From C7867-002 sp964637485 (GTDB taxonomy: Bacteria > Patescibacteriota > Minisyncoccia > Phycocordibacterales > PALSA-1337), in the NCBI GenBank assembly GCA_964637485.1, contig CAZWUU010000014.1:1-16253 (forward strand): a stretch of 16,253 nucleotides of DNA, in the 5' to 3' direction. Both the position numbers and the translations under genes were made by a program. Under the pieces are notes generated by a model. That model saw only the letters and a program-made list of their open reading frames with translations. It had not been told where the DNA came from and searched no databases. Positions 12,722 through 16,253 of the stretch are shown here, piece after piece. Within the stretch, counting starts at the first letter, position 1. Each line of letters begins with the position of its first letter.

Positions 12722-13768
12722 TTAAGGGCTTTCTGGAAAATGACGGTTTTTCTCATTGGCTTTTTGAGACAATCCCTCTACTTCTGTCTCGATCCATCTC
12801 CTCAATCCAGTAGAATTTCCATGCTGGAGTAGGCCGTAATAGGATTGAACAGACGTCTCCTTGTACCCAGATTCTTGCAGCCTCCTCATCATGCGGCGTT
12901 TCGCCACAGTCCGAAGCACTCGGTGATCGGGGAAATTCACCCAACCGAGATAGTCGACGCCTGAAGCGATAGTACGTATCGAGACTTTGTCCGGGTGCAA
13001 TTCCAGCTTCAGATTTTGCCTGAGAAACTCCGTGATTTCCGGGATAAGATTCTGCAGCCATACTCTGTCCGACGATACGATCACAAAATCATCTGCGTAG
13101 CGAATGTAGTATTTCGCTTTGAGCCGATGTTTCACGAATTGGTCGAACTCATTCATGTACACGTTTACAAGAAGCTGGGACGTCAGGTTGCCGAGAGGCA
13201 TACCGACACCGGAATGCTTCGAATGAAAGCTTGAGACAATCTCCTTGAGTAGATGCAGAATATCTTCGTCATAAATATATTTACCCAAAACTTGGATGAG
13301 AATTTTCTGGTCAATCGAGGCAAAAAATTTCCTGATATCACATTTTAAAACCCAGGCCGTGCGAGTATGATTTTTAGATACCTTGAAAGCGAATCTCTTA
13401 AATCGATCCAACGCCTTGTGAGTTCCCTTGTATAATCTGCACGATGTCGAATCTGAGACGAATATGCAGTCGAAAAATGGATATAGTTTTCGGTATATAG
13501 CATGATGCAGGAGCCTGTCGCGCACTGTCGCCTTGTGGATATCCCTCGACTTCGGATCGGATATCTTGAACGCTTCATATGGCGAATGCTGATATGCCTT
13601 CCGCACAAGGTCATCGTGGAGCGAGATAATGTTTGACATGAGCCCGCGCTCAAATTCTTGGACGTCCTTCCTTTTTCGCTTGCCATTCAGAAATTCCTTC
13701 CATGCCGAAAGAAGATTCTTGACAGAGATGATATCATGATGGCTATGAGCGAACTGAACTCTAGCCAT
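12722..13768 (-). CDS. DGR reverse transcriptase
   Basis: This 348-residue reverse transcriptase copies the TR RNA with errors at adenines so that the cDNA can replace VR. The palm motifs are in order: VRDRLLHHAIYRKLYP (about 82-97); SCRLYKGTHKA (109-119); LKCDIRKFFASID with catalytic Asp144; GMPLGNLTSQ (189-198); YIRYADDF with catalytic Asp226 and Asp227; LHPDKVSI and DYLGW. The SQ after GNLT, instead of the SP of group II intron enzymes, is typical of DGR RTs. No maturase or endonuclease domain follows. The ATG at 13768 begins MARVQFAHSHHD. The frame stays open upstream through a (GT)n stretch to 13933, but that part is antisense to conserved avd codons. No ribosome site is evident. RT and avd are divergent, 65 bp apart. 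Confidence 0.93.
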   Translation of the reverse strand: MARVQFAHSHHDIISVKNLLSAWKEFLNGKRKRKDVQEFERGLMSNIISLHDDLVRKAYQHSPYEAFKISDPKSRDIHKATVRDRLLHHAIYRKLYPFFDCIFVSDSTSCRLYKGTHKALDRFKRFAFKVSKNHTRTAWVLKCDIRKFFASIDQKILIQVLGKYIYDEDILHLLKEIVSSFHSKHSGVGMPLGNLTSQLLVNVYMNEFDQFVKHRLKAKYYIRYADDFVIVSSDRVWLQNLIPEITEFLRQNLKLELHPDKVSIRTIASGVDYLGWVNFPDHRVLRTVAKRRMMRRLQESGYKETSVQSYYGLLQHGNSTGLRRWIETEVEGLSQKANEKNRHFPESP

Positions 13769-13787
13769 GTTGTTGGAGGCGCAAGCA

Positions 13788-13820
<33 letters not shown>

Positions 13821-13833
13821 GAAGCTCCTGCCA

Positions 13834-14190
13834 GTGTTGCATAAGGTAAAAGAGGCGTATTTGTTGTGGAATACATATTCATCACAGATATCGAAGGCTC
13901 AAAGATATTCATTTGGAGCGAGAATCGATTCACTGTTCGTCGAGATAATCGAGGCCATTGCCGCGGCTAGTTTCCTCGCGCCGCAAGAAAAACATCCATA
14001 TGTGCGACTTGCCATACGCAAGATAGACGCATTGAAGCTCCTCGTCATGATCATATGGGAATCGAAGTCACTCGATGACAAGAAGTATATCGACATTTCC
14101 ATGAAGCTCGAAGAGATCGGCCGAAACATCGGCGGTTGGTCAGGCAAGCTTACAAAACAAAACTCCCCTGCAAAAGTAGGAGAGAAATGA
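13834..14190 (+). CDS. avd: DGR accessory variability determinant Avd (four-helix bundle)
   Basis: Avd-type proteins form a pentameric four-helix barrel, bind the RT and DGR RNA, and are needed for cDNA synthesis and homing. This one is 118 residues, the usual size. It shows the family pattern: YLLWNTYSSQISKAQRYSFG near the N-terminus, then ARIDSLFVEIIEAI, LAIRKIDALKLLVMIIWESK, and the terminal KLEEIGRNIGGW. The start is taken as GTG at 13834; TTG at 13837 is possible, and an in-frame TAG at 13762 limits any extension. The coding strand is opposite to RT, TR2 and the target gene, which is unusual because these are commonly co-directional. The last codons (LTKQNSPAKVGEK) overlap the minus-strand terminator-like hairpin of the TR2 RNA, and TR2 begins 6 bp after the stop. 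A truncated copy lies at 526-651. Confidence 0.88.
   Translation: MLHKVKEAYLLWNTYSSQISKAQRYSFGARIDSLFVEIIEAIAAASFLAPQEKHPYVRLAIRKIDALKLLVMIIWESKSLDDKKYIDISMKLEEIGRNIGGWSGKLTKQNSPAKVGEK
14153..14182 (-). terminator. Predicted 3' end (terminator) of the TR2 RNA, antisense to avd
   Basis: On the minus strand CTCCT...GGGGAG around a TTTTGCA loop is followed by TTTTGTTTTGT. The stem is weaker than in cassette 1 (about 5 bp against 9), but position and sequence are conserved. It lies inside the 3' end of avd on the other strand. Confidence 0.5.
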
Positions 14191-14196
14191 GCGATA

Positions 14197-14321
14197 TGCG
14201 TGGCGGAGACCCGGATTGTTGTCGTTCCAGTCGTTGTCGAGATTGTTCCAGTTCTGAACCACCTTACCGTCGTTCTCGTAGAGATACGGGACGTTGAGGT
14301 TGCCATTGTAGTTCCGCACAA
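14197..14321 (-). repeat. DGR template repeat TR2
   Basis: This 125-bp template aligns without gaps to VR2 at 14673-14797 (offset 476). I count 24 differences. Of these, 23 are adenines on the minus strand of TR2 and one is not (14215 against 14691, template T to G). The minus-strand reading is again asparagine-rich: VRNYNGNLNVPYLYENDG, then KVVQNWNNLDNDWNDNNP. It lies between avd and the spacer, in the usual orientation for transcription toward the RT gene. Confidence 0.95.
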
Positions 14322-14654
14322 TACATACAGGGCGTCATCCGTGCCACCACCCTTCGAAGCTCGCGCGATCTCGGGGTTGAATCGAATTTGGCATATATAA
14401 TGCCCTAACGCTCTGTACCAAGTAGCTTCATTTTTGAAGTGTCTACATGAACCCTCCGAGAGAAGCCGTAACCGCTCTCGCTCTCAGCTCATGGATACTG
14501 GATTCGGCCGTGGGAAGCCTTGACCGCCCACTGATTCGCCTACTACCTCCATTACTATATCTCATTTGTATACAAAATTTTAGCCCGAACATCGCTTGCG
14601 TGACGCCGGGCTAAGAACTAAGTGCAAAGGTCAAAGTGCTTATGGCACAGTGAC
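14322..14654 (-). ncRNA. Structured non-coding spacer between VR2 and TR2
   Basis: This is the homologue of 783-1111. It has no supported gene. It keeps the GGCAT/ATGCC palindrome (14390-14404), CTTCA/TGAAG, the CGAGAG/CTCTCG hairpin and the GCAA-loop hairpin (14582-14612). The block around 14490-14545 is nearly identical to the other spacer. Stems are preserved while several loops differ, which favours an RNA or DNA structure as the conserved feature. Confidence 0.5.
14394..14421 (-). promoter_or_regulatory. Candidate promoter of the TR2 RNA
   Basis: On the minus strand TTGGTA (14416-14421), a 16-nt spacer and TATATA (14394-14399), with a palindrome GGCAT-N5-ATGCC over the -10 box. Position and spacing match the site at 847-874. 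The start would be near 14387, about 65 nt before TR2. Confidence 0.4.
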
Positions 14655-15275
14655 TCAAGCCTTAGGGCTACTTGCGTGGCGGAGACCCGGCGCGTTGCCG
14701 TCCCAGTCGTCGTCGAGATCGCCCCAGAACCGAACCACCTCACCGTCGCCCTCGCAGAGAGACGGGACGCGGAGGAGGCCACGGTAGCTCCGCACAACTC
14801 CCTTCCACGCGAAGACATATTTTCCCTTGAAGAATTTCCGGAAAAAGGCGATGCCTTTCTTCTGAATCTCTTCAAGGTCGCGCGTGCCGAGGTGGCTGGC
14901 GAGATCGCCGGGCTTTTCCGGCGTTCCCAGGAGGTGGGCATAGATCTTGTTTCCAGAGACCCACCTTCCATCCTTCTGTCCGTCGTGAAGCCACTGGTCG
15001 ATCTTGGCGACGTCGTATTTCGCCGGACCCTGAGCTTCGAGATCGGGATGAAGGGCTTCCTTCACCCAATCGGGATACGAGGGCTTGACCGAATGGTCGA
15101 CACGGATGATTGGGTCGATCGCGGGTTCCGGTTCGAGAGCTGGAGCCGGAGCAGAATCTGTCGGGACTTCGCTCACGATGAGTTCGTCGCGAAGAAGGCG
15201 CAGGAATGCGTCTTCGCCGCCGATCTTGTTGATGCCCGCTTCGATCTGACCGAGTGTGAGATTACCATATTTCAT
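14655..15275 (-). CDS. DGR target (variable) protein 2
   Basis: This 206-residue protein has residues 161-201 encoded by VR2. The N-terminus MKYGNLTLGQIEAGINKIGG (1-20) looks like a small helical domain. A Pro/Ala/Glu-rich linker (about 38-56) follows, then the core shared with target 1 (IRVDHSVKPSYPDWVKEALH at 57-76, LEEIQKKGIAFFRKFFKGKY at 134-153), then the variable lectin-like end with VPSLCEGDG and FWGDLDDDWDG. The start at 15275 has the ribosome site AAAGGA 7 nt upstream; an upstream in-frame ATG at 15338 has none. No signal peptide or membrane helix is present. Transcription comes from a consensus promoter 150 nt upstream through a long hairpin. Binding partner unknown. Confidence 0.88.
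   Translation of the reverse strand: MKYGNLTLGQIEAGINKIGGEDAFLRLLRDELIVSEVPTDSAPAPALEPEPAIDPIIRVDHSVKPSYPDWVKEALHPDLEAQGPAKYDVAKIDQWLHDGQKDGRWVSGNKIYAHLLGTPEKPGDLASHLGTRDLEEIQKKGIAFFRKFFKGKYVFAWKGVVRSYRGLLRVPSLCEGDGEVVRFWGDLDDDWDGNAPGLRHASSPKA
14673..14797 (-). repeat. DGR variable repeat VR2
   Basis: This 125-bp variable repeat lies at the 3' end of target gene 2; the gene runs five codons beyond it. The 23 adenine-site differences from TR2, out of about 37 template adenines, indicate heavier diversification than in VR1. The last 18 nt on the minus strand are unchanged and GC-rich. A short AGCC/GGCT hairpin (14658-14669) starts 3 nt past the repeat end. Confidence 0.95.
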
Positions 15276-15347
15276 GACTGTCCTTTCAAGGCTATTCGCC
15301 CTTTTGAATTTCCCACTGCCCGTGAGTTGAGGGGCCAAGACCGTGTG

Positions 15348-15396
15348 TGGTCATAGCCAGGAAAGCCCTATTCCAAGGCTCTTTTGGCTATGACCA
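15348..15396 (-). promoter_or_regulatory. Long leader hairpin of DGR target gene 2
   Basis: A perfect 12-bp stem TGGTCATAGCCA/TGGCTATGACCA (15348-15359 and 15385-15396) has an inner AAAGCC/GGCTCTTT pairing. It lies in the predicted 5' leader between the promoter and the start codon, similar in place to the hairpin at 1771-1835. It could be an attenuator, an operator or an mRNA stabiliser. Confidence 0.6.
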
Positions 15397-15430
15397 ACCG
15401 CAAGTAGAGTATCAAAGATCTTATTTGTAC

Positions 15431-15459
15431 ATTATATACTATCCTTACCGCTCTGTCAA
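15431..15459 (-). promoter_or_regulatory. Perfect consensus promoter of DGR target gene 2
   Basis: On the minus strand TTGACA (15454-15459), exactly 17 nt, then TATAAT (15431-15436). This is the best sigma70 match in the window. The predicted start near 15424 gives a leader of about 150 nt. Confidence 0.75.
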
Positions 15460-15506
15460 GCTGACATAGTCTGGCCACACAACGACACTGATTAGCATCA
15501 GTCTGG

Positions 15507-15528
15507 ATTGTGCGGGATAGGAGAATCG
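15507..15528. repeat. Right att-like direct repeat (inside tRNA-Gly)
   Basis: Identical to 12360-12381. It covers the tRNA 3' end and four bases beyond it. Confidence 0.65.
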
Positions 15529-15581
15529 AACTCCTGACCACAGTTTGGAAAACTGTTATTTTACCATTAAACTAATCCCGC
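15511..15581 (-). tRNA. tRNA-Gly (anticodon UCC)
   Basis: The minus strand folds as a complete cloverleaf. The acceptor stem is GCGGGAT/ATCCCGC with discriminator A. The D arm is AGTTTAATGGTAAAAT. The anticodon arm ACAGT/ACTGT has the loop TTTCCAA (anticodon TCC). The T arm AGGAG/CTCCT has the loop TTCGATT. CCA is not encoded. The gene reads GGA/GGG codons. It is the apparent integration site of the DGR island. Confidence 0.93.
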
Positions 15582-15673
15582 ATTTTGAAATGATCATCAA
15601 CATTAAGCTCTCTGCGTGTGCTCAAATCACATACAATCGGTCTGCCGAAGCTCACGAAGTGAGCGAAGGCAAC

Positions 15674-15700
15674 CCATTAAACTAATCCCGCATTTTGAAA
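15674..15700 (-). pseudogene. Truncated tRNA-Gly 5' fragment
   Basis: These 27 bp equal 15564-15590: the first 18 nt of tRNA-Gly plus nine flanking bases. The rest of the tRNA is missing, and a hairpin-rich sequence (GCTCAC/GTGAGC, 15649-15663) abuts the break. It lies 110 bp upstream of the intact gene. Confidence 0.75.
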
Positions 15701-15774
15701 CGACCAACAACACAAAACTCACGACGCTCATAAACCACGTTCGATATCCTATCAATAAACCTCGAAGCTAACAA

Positions 15775-16253
15775 CTATTTTTGGACAGAGCTCTTCCCTT
15801 CTGTCTTATCTGGATGATGATGCCCCTGCTCTTCGACAACTATTTCCTTGATTACTTCTATTTCCTTCTTTATATCTTTTATTACTGTACTGATCTGCTG
15901 AAGTTCAGCTTCTTTTTCTCTCAGATCTTTCTCAGTCTTTTCCGCAATCTTCTTTTCTTTCTTCAGTCCGCTCATGAGTATGGTATCTCCGATAAAATAC
16001 GAGACGAAGAGTCCTGTCGCCAAAAGTATCACTGACACTATAACGAGACTGACAGGCTCATAAAAAAGCCAGCCCAAGAATCCTCCCCTAGCCTGTAACA
16101 TATCAGCCGTGTGCCAGACACCTCTCCAAAACAATACGATGGCAACACCGCCAATAATCGTATAAATGATCGGATAACGGCTCAAATGGCCTCTTATTTT
16201 ATCCTCTAACTTATCAAAATAAGTGATTACTTTTTTTAATGGTCCAGTTATAT
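15775..16253 (-). CDS. Two-helix membrane protein with coiled-coil tail, 5' end outside the window
   Basis: The minus-strand frame is open to the window edge: VITYFDKLEDKIRGHLSRYP precedes the first internal start-like codon (TTG at 16185), so the gene continues beyond 16253. Visible parts are a membrane segment IIYTIIGGVAIVLFW, a Trp/His-containing loop WRGVWHTADML, and a second membrane segment PVSLVIVSVILLATGLFVSY. A Lys/Glu-rich coiled coil (LKKEKKIAEKTEKDLREKEA onward) follows, then a His/Ser-rich end. No enzymatic motif is seen. The order suggests two membrane helices with a cytoplasmic coiled coil. I recall similar hypothetical proteins in Patescibacteria, but no function is known to me. 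Confidence 0.7.
   Translation of the reverse strand, partial: ITGPLKKVITYFDKLEDKIRGHLSRYPIIYTIIGGVAIVLFWRGVWHTADMLQARGGFLGWLFYEPVSLVIVSVILLATGLFVSYFIGDTILMSGLKKEKKIAEKTEKDLREKEAELQQISTVIKDIKKEIEVIKEIVVEEQGHHHPDKTEGKSSVQK

Noticed and set aside
12722..13768. Group II intron or retron reverse transcriptase
   Set aside because: There is no maturase or endonuclease domain and no intron RNA domains. The SQ motif, Avd neighbour and TR/VR pairs fit a DGR.
14622..15356. Long plus-strand open frame (244 codons)
   Set aside because: It is the antisense shadow of DGR target gene 2, which has a ribosome site, a promoter and homology to target 1.

Overview
The window reads like a chromosome segment of a Candidate Phyla Radiation bacterium (Patescibacteria, Parcubacteria-like). 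This is inferred from the small streamlined genes, a trigger factor without its PPIase domain, several lineage-typical hypothetical proteins, and a diversity-generating retroelement (DGR) whose target proteins resemble ones I recall from such genomes. The standard genetic code fits: TGA is used as a stop. No database search was possible.

Layout. 1-478: 3' end of nusA and its terminator. 526-1690: an RT-less DGR cassette containing an avd remnant, template repeat TR1, a structured spacer and a target gene ending in variable repeat VR1. 1979-9440: housekeeping block with hppA (H+-pyrophosphatase), two envelope-type hypotheticals, tig, then rsmE and clpP on the minus strand, and rny. 9520-10548: a promoter-terminator unit for an unidentified small RNA, then a cobalamin riboswitch in front of an ECF transporter S component. 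10632-12278: HU gene, a small basic protein and a multi-pass membrane protein. 12360-15528: a roughly 3.1 kb island bounded by a 22-bp direct repeat of the tRNA-Gly 3' end. It carries the complete DGR: reverse transcriptase, (CA)n tract, avd, TR2, spacer, and a target gene with VR2. 15511-16253: tRNA-Gly(UCC), a truncated tRNA copy and a partial membrane protein.

The main system is a two-cassette DGR. VR1 differs from TR1 at 15 positions and VR2 from TR2 at 24 positions. All but one of these 39 differences fall on template-strand adenines, the mark of adenine-specific mutagenic retrohoming. Each VR matches only its own TR, and the window holds a single RT, so the distant cassette (about 12 kb away) is probably served in trans. 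Avd is encoded on the strand opposite to TR. Its last codons overlap a minus-strand hairpin plus T-tract that would end the TR RNA, and this hairpin is preserved in the RT-less cassette together with an avd fragment. Both cassettes also share a promoter-like element with a palindrome over its -10 before TR, and a GCAA-loop hairpin after VR.

A second theme is gene expression style. Five non-DGR genes have a -10 box 6-9 nt before the start codon and no Shine-Dalgarno sequence, which suggests leaderless mRNAs. The two DGR target genes instead have AAGGA ribosome sites, and the island copy has a perfect consensus promoter and a long leader.
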